The notes under the pieces: model-generated | The model's database searches: none | What the model was told of the DNA's origin: nothing | The model's input: the letters and a program-made list of their open reading frames with translations, nothing else | Translations under genes and position numbers: made by a program | Shown here: one piece after another, positions 44,537 through 57,265 of the stretch | Layout: each line of letters begins with the position of its first letter | Numbering within the stretch: position 1 is the stretch's first letter | Origin: Pampus argenteus | Lineage: Eukaryota > Chordata > Actinopteri > Scombriformes > Stromateidae | Assembly (NCBI GenBank): GCA_036937835.1 | Contig: CM072869.1 | Span: 24,009,001 to 24,073,000, forward strand | Reading direction: 5' to 3' | Length of the DNA stretch: 64,000 bases

Positions 44537-47500
44537 TTGTTGATGGCAAACATGGTTTTGATTGAAAATATTGCTCCTTGTTTAAGAAAAACTGTAGTTG
44601 TCAGTTTTGGCCTGAGAGAAAGCTATTTTTACAAATGTTACAGTAAAAGCTGCAGGAAGCTCTCAGAAGTGAGTTTTTTGGTCCTAATCATTAGAAATCA
44701 GTTACTTGTTGATGGCAAACATGGTTTTGATTGAAAATATTGCTCCTTGTTTAAGAAAAACTGTAGTTGTCAGTTTTGGCCTGAGAGAAAGCTATTTTTA
44801 CAAATGTTACAGTAAAAGCTGCAGGAAGCTCTCAGAAGTGAGTTTTTTGGTCCTAATCATTAGAAATCAGTTACTTGTTGATGGCAAACATGGTTTTGAT
44901 TGAAAATATTGCTCCTTGTTTAAGAAAAACTGTAGTTGTCAGTTTTGGCCTGAGAGAAAGCTATTTTTACAAATGTTACAGTAAAAGCTACAGGAAGCTC
45001 TCAGAAGTGAGTTTTTTGGTCCTAATCATTAGAAATCAGTTACTTGTTGATGGCAAACATGGTTTTGATTGAAAATATTGCTCCTTGTTTAAGAAAAACT
45101 GTAGTTGTCAGTTTTGGCCTGAGAGAAAGCTATTTTTACAAATGTTACAGTAAAAGCTGCAGGAAGCATTCAGAAGTGAGTTTTTTGCTCCTAATCATTA
45201 GAAATCAGTTACTTGTTGATGGCAAACATGGTTTTGATTGAAAATATTGCTCCTTGTTTAAGAAAAACTGTAGTTGTCAGCTTTGGCCTACTCTCGCTGA
45301 GAGAAAGCTATTTTTAAAATGTTACAGTAAAAGCTGCAGGAAGCTCTCAGAAGTGAGTTTTTTGGTCCTAATCATTAGAAATCAGTTACTTGTTGATGGC
45401 AAACATGGTTTTGATTGAAAATATTGCTCCTTGTTTAAGAAAAACTGTAGTTGTCAGTTTTGGCCTTAGGGAAAGCTATTTTTACAAATGTTACAGTAAA
45501 AGCTGCAGGAAGCATTCAGAAGTGAGTTTTTTGCTCCTAATCATTAGAAATCAGTTACTTGTTGATGGCAAACATGGTTTTGATTAAAAATATTGCTCCT
45601 TGTTTAAGAAAAACTATAGTTGTCAGTTTTGGGCTTCTCTCGCCGAGAGAAAGCTATTTTTACAAATGTTACAGTAAAAGCTGCAGGAAGCTCTCAGAAG
45701 TGAGTTTTTTGGTCCTAATCATTAGAAATCAGTTACTTGTTGATGGCAAACATGGTTTTGATTGAAAATATTGCTCCTTGTTTAAGAAAAACTGTAGTTG
45801 TCAGTTTTGGCCTTCTCTCGCCGAGAGAAAGCTATTTTTACAAATGTTACAGTAAAAGCTGCAGAAAGCTCTCTGAAGTGAGTTTTTTGGTCCTGATCAT
45901 TAGAAATTAGTTACTTGTTGATGGCAAACATGGTTTTGATTGAAAATATGGCTCCTTGTTTAAGAAAAACTATAGTTGTCAGCTTTGGGCTTCTCTCGCC
46001 GAGAGAAAGCTATTTTTACAAATGTTACAGTAAAAGCTGCAGGAAGCTCTCAGAAGTGAGTTTTTTGCTCCTAATCATTAGAAATCAGTTACTTGTTGAT
46101 GGCAAACATGGTTTTCATTGAAAATATTGCTCCTTGTTTAAGAAAAACTGTAGTTGTCAGTTTTGGCCTGAGAGAAAGCTATTTTTACAAATGTTACAGT
46201 AAAAGCTGCAGGGAGCTCTCAGAATTGAGTTTTTTGGTCCTAATCATTAGAAATCAGTTACTTGTTGATGGCAAACATGGTTTTGATTGAAAATATTGCT
46301 CCTTGTTTAAGAAAAACTGTAGTTGTCAGTTTTGGCCTTCTCTCGCTGAGAGAAAGCTATTTTTAAAATGTTACAGTAAAAGCTGCAGGAAGCTCTCAGT
46401 AGTGAGTTTTTTGGTCCTAATCATTAGAAATCAGTTACTTGTTGATGGCAAACATGGTTTTGATTGAAAATTTTGCTCCTTGTTTAAGAAAAACTGTAGT
46501 TGTCAGTTTTGGCCTGAGAGAAAGCTATATTTACAAATGTTACAGTAAAAGCTGCAGGAAGCTCTCAGAAGTGAGTTTTTTGGTCCTAATCATTAGAAAT
46601 CAGTGACTTGTTGATGGCAAACATGGTTTTGATTGAAAATATTGCTCCTTGTTTAAGAAAAACTGTAGTTGTCAGTTTTGGCTTGAGAGAAAGCTATTTT
46701 TACAAATGTTACAGTAAAAGCTGCAGGAAGCTCTCAGAAGTGAGTTTTTTGCTCCTAATCATTAGAAATCAGTTACTTGTTGATGGCAAACATGGTTTTG
46801 ATTGAAAATATTGCTCCTTGTTTAAGAAAAACTGTAGTTGTCAGTTTTGGCCTTCTCTCGCTGAGAGAAAGCTATTTTTAAAATGTTACAGTAAAAGCTG
46901 CAGGAAGCTCTCAGTAGTGAGTTTTTTGGTCCTAATCATTAGAAATCAGTTACTTGTTGATGGCAAACATGGTTTTGATTGAAAATATTGCTCCTTGTTT
47001 AAGAAAAACTGTAGTTGTCAGTTTTGGCCTGAGAGAAAGCTATTTTTTACAAATGTTACAGTAAAAGCTGCAGGAAGCTCTCAGAAGTGAGTTTTTTGGT
47101 CCTAATCATTAGAAATCAGTTACTTGTTGATGGCAAACATGGTTTTGATTGAAAATATTGCTCCTTGTTTAAGAAAAACTGTAGTTGTCAGTTTTGGCCT
47201 TATCTCGCTGAGAGAAAGCTATTTTTAAAATGTTACAGTAAAAGCTGCAGGAAGCTCTCAGAAGTGAGTTTTTTGGTCCTAATCATTAGAAATCAGTTAC
47301 TTGTTGATGGCAAACATGGTTTTGATTGAAAATATTGCTCCTTGTTTAAGAAAAACTGTAGTTGTCAGTTTTGGCCTGAGAGAAAGCTATTTTTACAAAT
47401 GTTACAGTAAAAGCTGCAGGAAGCTCTCAGAAGTGAGTTTTTTGGTCCTAATCATTAGAAATCAGTTACTTGTTGATGGCAAACATGGTTTTGATTGAAA

Positions 47501-49871
47501 ATATTGCTCCTTGTTTAAGAAAAACTGTAGTTGTCAGTTTTGGCCTGAGAGAAAGCTATTTTTACAAATGTTACAGTAAAAGCTGCATGAAGCTCTCAGA
47601 AGTGAGTTTTTTGGTCCTAATCATTAGAAATCAGTTACTTGTTGATGGCAAACATGGTTTTGATTGAAAATATTGCTCCTTGTTTAAGAAAAACTGTAGT
47701 TGTCAGTTTTGGCCTGAGAGAAAGCTATTTTTACAAATGTTACAGTAAAAGCTGCAGGAAGCTCTCAGAAGTGAGTTTTTTGGTCCTAATCATTAGAAAT
47801 CAGTTACTTGTTGATGGCAAACATGGTTTTGATTGAAAATATTGCTCCTTGTTTAAGAAAAACTGTAGTTGTCAGTTTTGGCCTGAGAGAAAGCTATTTT
47901 TACAAATGTTACAGTAAAAGCTGCAGGAAGCATTCAGAAGTGAGTTTTTTGCTCCTAATCATTAGAAATCAGTTACTTGTTGATGGCAAACATGGTTTTG
48001 ATTGAAAATATTGCTCCTTGTTTAAGAAAAACTGTAGTTGTCAGCTCTGTCCTACTCTCGCTGAGAGAAAGCTATTTTTAAAATGTTACAGTAAAAGCTG
48101 CAGGAAGCTCTCAGAAGTGAGTTTTTTGGTCCTAATCATTAGAAATCAGTTACTTTTTGATGGCAAACATGGTTTTGATTGAAAATATTGCTCCTTGTTT
48201 AAGAAAAACTGTAGTTGTCAGTTTTGGCCTGAGAGAAAGCTATTTTTACAAATTTTACAGTAAAAGCTGCAGGAAGCATTCAGAAGTGAGTTTTTTGCTC
48301 CTAATCATTAGAAATCAGTTACTTGTTGATGGCAAACATGGTTTTGATTGAAAATATTGCTCCTTGTTCAAGAAAAACTGTAGTTGTCAGTTTTGGCCTG
48401 AGAGAAAGCTATTTTTACAAATGTTACAGTAAAAGCTGCAGGAAGCTCTCAGAAGTGAGTTTTTTGCTCCTAATCATTAGAAATCAGTTACTTGTTGATG
48501 GCAAACATGGTTTTGATTGAAAATATTGCTCCTTGTTTAAGAAAAACTGTAGTTGTCAGTTTTGGCCTGAGAGAAAGCTATTTTTTTTACAAATGTTACA
48601 GTAAAAGCTGCAGGAAGCTCTCAGAAGTGAGTTTTTTGGTCCTAATCATTAGAAATCAGTTACTTGTTGATGGCAAACATGGTTTTGATTGAAAATATTG
48701 CTCCTTGTTTAAGAAAAACTGTAGTTGTCAGTTTTGGCCTGAAAGAAAGCTATTTTTTTACAAATGTTACAGTAAAAGCTGCAGGAAGCTCTCAGAAGTG
48801 AGTTTTTTGGTCCTAATCATTAGAAATCAGTTACTTGTTGATGGCAAACATGGTTTTGATTGAAAATATTGCTCCTTGTTTAAGAAAAACTGTAGTTGTC
48901 AGTTTTGGCCTGAGAGAAAGCTATTTTTACAAATGTTACAGTAAAAGCTGCAGGAAGCATTCAGAAGAGAGTTTTTTGGTCCTAATCATTAGAAATCAGT
49001 TACTTGTTGATGGCAAACATGGTTTTGATTGAAAATATTGCTCCTTGTTTAAGAAAAACTGTAGTTGTCAGCTTTGGCCTACTCTCGCTGAGAGAAAGCT
49101 ATTTTTAAAATGTTACAGTAAAAGCTGCAGGAAGCTCTCAGAAGTGAGTTTTTTGGTCCTAATCATTAGAAATCAGTTACTTGTTGATGGCAAACATGGT
49201 TTTGATTGAAAATATTGCTCCTTGTTTAAGAAAAACTGTAGTTGTCAGTTTTGGCCTGAGAGAAAGCTATTTTTTACAAATGTTACAGTAAAAGCTGCAG
49301 GAAGCTCTCAGAAGTGAGTTTTTTGGTCCTAATCATTAGAAATCAGTTACTTGTTGATGGCAAACATGGTTTTGATTGAAAATATTGCTCCTTGTTTAAG
49401 AAAAACTGTAGTTGTCAGTTTTGGCCTTCTCTCGCTGAGAGAAAGCTATTTTTTAAAATGTTACAGTAAAAGCTGCAGGAAGCTCTCAGAAGTGAGTTTT
49501 TTGGTCCTAATCATTAGAAATCAGTTACTTGTTGATGGCAAACATGGTTTTGATTGAAAATATTGCTCCTTGTTTAAGAAAAACTGTAGTTGTCAGTTTT
49601 GGCCTGAAAGAAAGCTAATTTTTTTACAAATGTTACAGTAAAAGCTGCAGGAAGCTCTCAGAAGTGAGTTTTTTGGTCCTAATCATTAGAAATCAGTTAC
49701 TTGTTGATGGCAAACATGGTTTTGATTGAAAATATTGCTCCTTGTTTAAGAAAAACTGTAGTTGTCAGTTTTGGCCTGAAAGAAAGCTATTTTTTTACAA
49801 ATGTTACAGTAAAAGCTGCAGGAAGCTCTCAGAAGTGAGTTTTTTGGTCCTAATCATTAGAAATCAGTTAC
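44537..49871 (+). repeat. Large segmental unit, copy 1 (5335 bp)
   Basis: Monomer starts: 44537, 44706, 44875, 45044, 45213, 45390, 45559, 45737, 45915, 46093, 46262, 46439, 46608, 46777, 46954, 47124, 47301, 47470, 47639, 47808, 47977, 48154, 48323, 48492, 48664, 48835, 49004, 49181, 49351, 49529 and 49701. It contains a core module (44537-46092) and a second-family module (47301-48834). Markers shared only with the next copy are GCTACAGG (44875), CCTGATCATTAG (45737), GCCTTATCTCG (47124), TACTTTTTGATGG (48154) and GCTAATTTTTTT (49529). Confidence 0.93.
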
Positions 49872-52800
49872 TTGTTGATGGCAAACATGGTTTTGGTTGA
49901 AAATATTGCTCCTTGTTTAAGAAAAACTGTAGTTGTCAGTTTTGGCCTGAGAGAAAGCTATTTTTACAAATGTTACAGTAAAAGCTGCAGGAAGCTCTCA
50001 GAAGTGAGTTTTTTGGTCCTAATCATTAGAAATCAGTTACTTGTTGATGGCAAACATGGTTTTGATTGAAAATATTGCTCCTTGTTTAAGAAAAACTGTA
50101 GTTGTCAGTTTTGGCCTGAGAGAAAGCTATTTTTACAAATGTTACAGTAAAAGCTGCAGGAAGCTCTCAGAAGTGAGTTTTTTGGTCCTAATCATTAGAA
50201 ATCAGTTACTTGTTGATGGCAAACATGGTTTTGATTGAAAATATTGCTCCTTGTTTAAGAAAAACTGTAGTTGTCAGTTTTGGCCTGAGAGAAAGCTATT
50301 TTTACAAATGTTACAGTAAAAGCTACAGGAAGCTCTCAGAAGTGAGTTTTTTGGTCCTAATCATTAGAAATCAGTTACTTGTTGATGGCAAACATGGTTT
50401 TGATTGAAAATATTGCTCCTTGTTTAAGAAAAACTGTAGTTGTCAGTTTTGGCCTGAGAGAAAGCTATTTTTACAAATGTTACAGTAAAAGCTGCAGGAA
50501 GCATTCAGAAGTGAGTTTTTTGCTCCTAATCATTAGAAATCAGTTACTTGTTGATGGCAAACATGGTTTTGATTGAAAATATTGCTCCTTGTTTAAGAAA
50601 AACTGTAGTTGTCAGCTTTGGCCTACTCTCGCTGAGAGAAAGCTATTTTTAAAATGTTACAGTAAAAGCTGCAGGAAGCTCTCAGAAGTGAGTTTTTTGG
50701 TCCTAATCATTAGAAATCAGTTACTTGTTGATGGCAAACATGGTTTTGATTGAAAATATTGCTCCTTGTTTAAGAAAAACTGTAGTTGTCAGTTTTGGCC
50801 TTAGGGAAAGCTATTTTTACAAATGTTACAGTAAAAGCTGCAGGAAGCATTCAGAAGTGAGTTTTTTGCTCCTAATCATTAGAAATCAGTTACTTGTTGA
50901 TGGCAAACATGGTTTTGATTAAAAATATTGCTCCTTGTTTAAGAAAAACTATAGTTGTCAGTTTTGGGCTTCTCTCGCCGAGAGAAAGCTATTTTTACAA
51001 ATGTTACAGTAAAAGCTGCAGGAAGCTCTCAGAAGTGAGTTTTTTGGTCCTAATCATTAGAAATCAGTTACTTGTTGATGGCAAACATGGTTTTGATTGA
51101 AAATATTGCTCCTTGTTTAAGAAAAACTGTAGTTGTCAGTTTTGGCCTTCTCTCGCCGAGAGAAAGCTATTTTTACAAATGTTACAGTAAAAGCTGCAGA
51201 AAGCTCTCTGAAGTGAGTTTTTTGGTCCTGATCATTAGAAATTAGTTACTTGTTGATGGCAAACATGGTTTTGATTGAAAATATGGCTCCTTGTTTAAGA
51301 AAAACTATAGTTGTCAGCTTTGGGCTTCTCTCGCCGAGAGAAAGCTATTTTTACAAATGTTACAGTAAAAGCTGCAGGAAGCTCTCAGAAGTGAGTTTTT
51401 TGCTCCTAATCATTAGAAATCAGTTACTTGTTGATGGCAAACATGGTTTTCATTGAAAATATTGCTCCTTGTTTAAGAAAAACTGTAGTTGTCAGTTTTG
51501 GCCTGAGAGAAAGCTATTTTTACAAATGTTACAGTAAAAGCTGCAGGGAGCTCTCAGAATTGAGTTTTTTGGTCCTAATCATTAGAAATCAGTTACTTGT
51601 TGATGGCAAACATGGTTTTGATTGAAAATATTGCTCCTTGTTTAAGAAAAACTGTAGTTGTCAGTTTTGGCCTTCTCTCGCTGAGAGAAAGCTATTTTTA
51701 AAATGTTACAGTAAAAGCTGCAGGAAGCTCTCAGTAGTGAGTTTTTTGGTCCTAATCATTAGAAATCAGTTACTTGTTGATGGCAAACATGGTTTTGATT
51801 GAAAATATTGCTCCTTGTTTAAGAAAAACTGTAGTTGTCAGTTTTGGCCTGAGAGAAAGCTATTTTTTACAAATGTTACAGTAAAAGCTGCAGGAAGCTC
51901 TCAGAAGTGAGTTTTTTGGTCCTAATCATTAGAAATCAGTTACTTGTTGATGGCAAACATGGTTTTGATTGAAAATATTGCTCCTTGTTTAAGAAAAACT
52001 GTAGTTGTCAGTTTTGGCCTTATCTCGCTGAGAGAAAGCTATTTTTAAAATGTTACAGTAAAAGCTGCAGGAAGCTCTCAGAAGTGAGTTTTTTGGTCCT
52101 AATCATTAGAAATCAGTTACTTGTTGATGGCAAACATGGTTTTGATTGAAAATATTGCTCCTTGTTTAAGAAAAACTGTAGTTGTCAGTTTTGGCCTGAG
52201 AGAAAGCTATTTTTACAAATGTTACAGTAAAAGCTGCAGGAAGCTCTCAGAAGTGAGTTTTTTGGTCCTAATCATTAGAAATCAGTTACTTGTTGATGGC
52301 AAACATGGTTTTGATTGAAAATATTGCTCCTTGTTTAAGAAAAACTGTAGTTGTCAGTTTTGGCCTGAGAGAAAGCTATTTTTACAAATGTTACAGTAAA
52401 AGCTGCATGAAGCTCTCAGAAGTGAGTTTTTTGGTCCTAATCATTAGAAATCAGTTACTTGTTGATGGCAAACATGGTTTTGATTGAAAATATTGCTCCT
52501 TGTTTAAGAAAAACTGTAGTTGTCAGTTTTGGCCTGAGAGAAAGCTATTTTTACAAATGTTACAGTAAAAGCTGCAGGAAGCTCTCAGAAGTGAGTTTTT
52601 TGGTCCTAATCATTAGAAATCAGTTACTTGTTGATGGCAAACATGGTTTTGATTGAAAATATTGCTCCTTGTTTAAGAAAAACTGTAGTTGTCAGTTTTG
52701 GCCTGAGAGAAAGCTATTTTTACAAATGTTACAGTAAAAGCTGCAGGAAGCTCTCAGAAGTGAGTTTTTTGGTCCTAATCATTAGAAATCAGTTACTTGT

Positions 52801-54860
52801 TGATGGCAAACATGGTTTTGATTGAAAATATTGCTCCTTGTTTAAGAAAAACTGTAGTTGTCAGTTTTGGCCTGAGAGAAAGCTATTTTTACAAATGTTA
52901 CAGTAAAAGCTGCAGGAAGCATTCAGAAGTGAGTTTTTTGCTCCTAATCATTAGAAATCAGTTACTTGTTGATGGCAAACATGGTTTTGATTGAAAATAT
53001 TGCTCCTTGTTTAAGAAAAACTGTAGTTGTCAGCTCTGTCCTACTCTCGCTGAGAGAAAGCTATTTTTAAAATGTTACAGTAAAAGCTGCAGGAAGCTCT
53101 CAGAAGTGAGTTTTTTGGTCCTAATCATTAGAAATCAGTTACTTTTTGATGGCAAACATGGTTTTGATTGAAAATATTGCTCCTTGTTTAAGAAAAACTG
53201 TAGTTGTCAGTTTTGGCCTGAGAGAAAGCTATTTTTACAAATTTTACAGTAAAAGCTGCAGGAAGCATTCAGAAGTGAGTTTTTTGCTCCTAATCATTAG
53301 AAATCAGTTACTTGTTGATGGCAAACATGGTTTTGATTGAAAATATTGCTCCTTGTTCAAGAAAAACTGTAGTTGTCAGTTTTGGCCTGAGAGAAAGCTA
53401 TTTTTACAAATGTTACAGTAAAAGCTGCAGGAAGCTCTCAGAAGTGAGTTTTTTGCTCCTAATCATTAGAAATCAGTTACTTGTTGATGGCAAACATGGT
53501 TTTGATTGAAAATATTGCTCCTTGTTTAAGAAAAACTGTAGTTGTCAGTTTTGGCCTGAGAGAAAGCTATTTTTTTTACAAATGTTACAGTAAAAGCTGC
53601 AGGAAGCTCTCAGAAGTGAGTTTTTTGGTCCTAATCATTAGAAATCAGTTACTTGTTGATGGCAAACATGGTTTTGATTGAAAATATTGCTCCTTGTTTA
53701 AGAAAAACTGTAGTTGTCAGTTTTGGCCTGAAAGAAAGCTATTTTTTTACAAATGTTACAGTAAAAGCTGCAGGAAGCTCTCAGAAGTGAGTTTTTTGGT
53801 CCTAATCATTAGAAATCAGTTACTTGTTGATGGCAAACATGGTTTTGATTGAAAATATTGCTCCTTGTTTAAGAAAAACTGTAGTTGTCAGTTTTGGCCT
53901 GAGAGAAAGCTATTTTTACAAATGTTACAGTAAAAGCTGCAGGAAGCATTCAGAAGAGAGTTTTTTGGTCCTAATCATTAGAAATCAGTTACTTGTTGAT
54001 GGCAAACATGGTTTTGATTGAAATTATTGCTCCTTGTCTAAGAAAAACTGTAGTTGTCAGCTTTGGCCTACTCTCGCTGAGAGAAAGCTATTTTTAAAAT
54101 GTTACAGTAAAAGCTGCAGGAAGCTCTCAGAAGTGAGTTTTTTGGTCCTAATCATTAGAAATCAGTTACTTGTTGATGGCAAACATGGTTTTGATTGAAA
54201 ATATTGCTCCTTGTTTAAGAAAAACTGTAGTTGTCAGTTTTGGCCTGAGAGAAAGCTATTTTTTACAAATGTTACAGTAAAAGCTGCAGGAAGCTCTCAG
54301 AAGTGAGTTTTTTGGTCCTAATCATTAGAAATCAGTTACTTGTTGATGGCAAACATGGTTTTGATTGAAAATATTGCTCCTTGTTTAAGAAAAACTGTAG
54401 TTGTCAGTTTTGGCCTTCTCTCGCTGAGAGAAAGCTATTTTTTAAAATGTTACAGTAAAAGCTGCAGGAAGCTCTCAGAAGTGAGTTTTTTGGTCCTAAT
54501 CATTAGAAATCAGTTACTTGTTGATGGCAAACATGGTTTTGATTGAAAATATTGCTCCTTGTTTAAGAAAAACTGTAGTTGTCAGTTTTGGCCTGAAAGA
54601 AAGCTAATTTTTTTACAAATGTTACAGTAAAAGCTGCAGGAAGCTCTCAGAAGTGAGTTTTTTGGTCCTAATCATTAGAAATCAGTTACTTGTTGATGGC
54701 AAACATGGTTTTGATTGAAAATATTGCTCCTTGTTTAAGAAAAACTGTAGTTGTCAGTTTTGGCCTGAAAGAAAGCTATTTTTTTACAAATGTTACAGTA
54801 AAAGCTGCAGGAAGCTCTCAGAAGTGAGTTTTTTGGTCCTAATCATTAGAAATCAGTTAC
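49872..54860 (+). repeat. Large segmental unit, copy 2 (4989 bp)
   Basis: Starts: 49872, 50041, 50210, 50379, 50548, 50725, 50894, 51072, 51250, 51428, 51597, 51774, 51944, 52121, 52290, 52459, 52628, 52797, 52966, 53143, 53312, 53481, 53653, 53824, 53993, 54170, 54340, 54518 and 54690. The offset to copy 1 is 5335 bp up to 51428, 4820 bp from 51774, and 4989 bp from 52797. These steps correspond to three monomers fewer (515 bp) and one monomer more (169 bp). Private changes include TTTTGGTTG at 49872 and AAATTATTG with TTGTCTAAG in 53993. Confidence 0.93.
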
Positions 54861-55725
54861 TTGTTGATGGCAAACATGGTTTTGATTGAAAATATTGCTC
54901 CTTGTTTAAGAAAAACTGTAGTTGTCAGTTTTGGCCTGAGAGAAAGCTATTTTTACAAATGTTACAGTAAAAGCTGCAGGAAGCATTCAGAAGAGAGTTT
55001 TTTGGTCCTAATCATTAGAAATCAGTTACTTGTTGATGGCAAACATGGTTTTGATTGAAAATATTGCTCCTTGTTTAAGAAAAACTGTAGTTGTCAGCTT
55101 TGGCCTACTCTCGCTGAGAGAAAGCTATTTTTAAAATGTTACAGTAAAAGCTGCAGGAAGCTCTCAGAAGTGAGTTTTTTGGTCCTAATCATTAGAAATC
55201 AGTTACTTGTTGATGGCAAACATGGTTTTGATTGAAAATATTGCTCCTTGTTTAAGAAAAACTGTAGTTGTCAGTTTTGGCCTGAGAGAAAGCTATTTTT
55301 TACAAATGTTACAGTAAAAGCTGCAGGAAGCTCTCAGAAGTGAGTTTTTTGGTCCTAATCATTAGAAATCAGTTACTTGTTGATGGCAAACATGGTTTTG
55401 ATTGAAAATATTGCTCCTTGTTTAAGAAAAACTGTAGTTGTCAGTTTTGGCCTTCTCTCGCTGAGAGAAAGCTATTTTTTAAAATGTTACAGTAAAAGCT
55501 GCAGGAAGCTCTCAGAAGTGAGTTTTTTGGTCCTAATCATTAGAAATCAGTTACTTGTTGATGGCAAACATGGTTTTGATTGAAAATATTGCTCCTTGTT
55601 TAAGAAAAACTGTAGTTGTCAGTTTTGGCCTGAAAGAAAGCTATTTTTTTACAAATGTTACAGTAAAAGCTGCAGGAAGCTCTCAGAAGTGAGTTTTTTG
55701 GTCCTAATCATTAGAAATCAGTTAC
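54861..55725 (+). repeat. 865-bp 5-mer, repeat of the preceding 1037-bp 6-mer
   Basis: Starts 54861, 55030, 55207, 55377 and 55555 repeat the first four monomers of 53824-54860 at a 1037-bp offset; the fifth is T7 and the sixth is absent. From about 55377 the sequence follows the 27467 region at a 27,910-bp offset, so the junction between two large duplicated blocks lies within this 5-mer. Confidence 0.85.
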
Positions 55726-57265
55726 TTGTTGATGGCAAACATGGTTTTGATTGAAAATATTGCTCCTTGTTTAAGAAAAACTGTAGTTGTCAGTTTTGGC
55801 CTGAGAGAAAGCTATTTTTACAAATGTTACAGTAAAAGCTGCAGGAAGCTCTCAGAAGTGAGTTTTTTGGTCCTAATCATTAGAAATCAGTTACTTGTTG
55901 ATGGCAAACATGGTTTTGATTGAAAATATTGCTCCTTGTTTAAGAAAAACTGTAGTTGTCAGTTTTGGCCTGAGAGAAAGCTATTTTTACAAATGTTACA
56001 GTAAAAGCTGCAGGAAGCTCTCAGAAGTGAGTTTTTTGGTCCTAATCATTAGAAATCAGTTACTTGTTGATGGCAAACATGGTTTTGATTGAAAATATTG
56101 CTCCTTGTTTAAGAAAAACTGTAGTTGTCAGTTTTGGCCTGAGAGAAAGCTATTTTTACAAATGTTACAGTAAAAGCTGCAGGAAGCTCTCAGAAGTGAG
56201 TTTTTTGGTCCTAATCATTAGAAATCAGTTACTTGTTGATGGCAAACATGGTTTTGATTGAAAATATTGCTCCTTGTTTAAGAAAAACTGTAGTTGTCAG
56301 TTTTGGCCTGAGAGAAAGCTATTTTTACAAATGTTACAGTAAAAGCTGCAGGAAGCATTCAGAAGTGAGTTTTTTGCTCCTAATCATTAGAAATCAGTTA
56401 CTTGTTGATGGCAAACATGGTTTTGATTGAAAATATTGCTCCTTGTTTAAGAAAAACTGTAGTTGTCAGCTTTGTCCTACTCTCGCTGAGAGAAAGCTAT
56501 TTTTAAAATGTTACAGTAAAAGCTGCAGGAAGCTCTCAGAAGTGAGTTTTTTGGTCCTAATCATTAGAAATCAGTTACTTGTTGATGGCAAAGATGGTTT
56601 TGATTGAAAATATTGCTCCTTGTTTAAGAAAAACTGTAGTTGTCAGTTTTGGCCTGAGAGAAAGCTATTTTTACAAATGTTACAGTAAAAGCTGCAGGAA
56701 GCATTCAGAAGTGAGTTTTTTGCTCCTAATCATTAGAAATCAGTTACTTGTTGATGGCAAACATGGTTTTGATTGAAAATATTGCTCCTTGTTCAAGAAA
56801 AACTGTAGTTGTCAGTTTTGGCCTGAGAGAAAGCTATTTTTACAAATGTTACAGTAAAAGCTGCAGGAAGCTCTCAGAAGTGAGTTTTTCGGTCCTAATC
56901 ATTAGAAATCAGTTACTTGTTGATGGCAAACATGGTTTTGATTGAAAATATTGCTCCTTGTTTAAGAAAAACTGTAGTTGTCAGTTTTGGCCTGAGAGAA
57001 AGCTATTTTTTTTACAAATGTTACAGTAAAAGCTGCAGGAAGCTCTCAGAAGTGAGTTTTTTGGTCCTAATCATTAGAAATCAGTTACTTGTTGATGGCA
57101 AACATGGTTTTGATTGAAAATATTGCTCCTTGTTTAAGAAAAACTGTAGTTGTCAGCTTTGGCCTACTCTCGCTGAGAGAAAGCTATTTTTAAAATGTTA
57201 CAGTAAAAGCTGCAGGAAGCTCTCAGAAGTGAGTTTTTTGGTCCTAATCATTAGAAATCAGTTAC
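55726..57265 (+). repeat. Second module family, copy 5
   Basis: Starts 55726, 55895, 56064, 56233, 56402, 56579, 56748, 56917 and 57089. It matches 27816-29355 at 27,910 bp, including AGCTTTGTCCTAC, GGCAAAGATGG, TTGTTCAAG and TTTTTCGGTCC. The 170-bp monomer present at 29356 is missing here, which changes the offset to 27,740 bp from 57266 onward. Confidence 0.92.
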
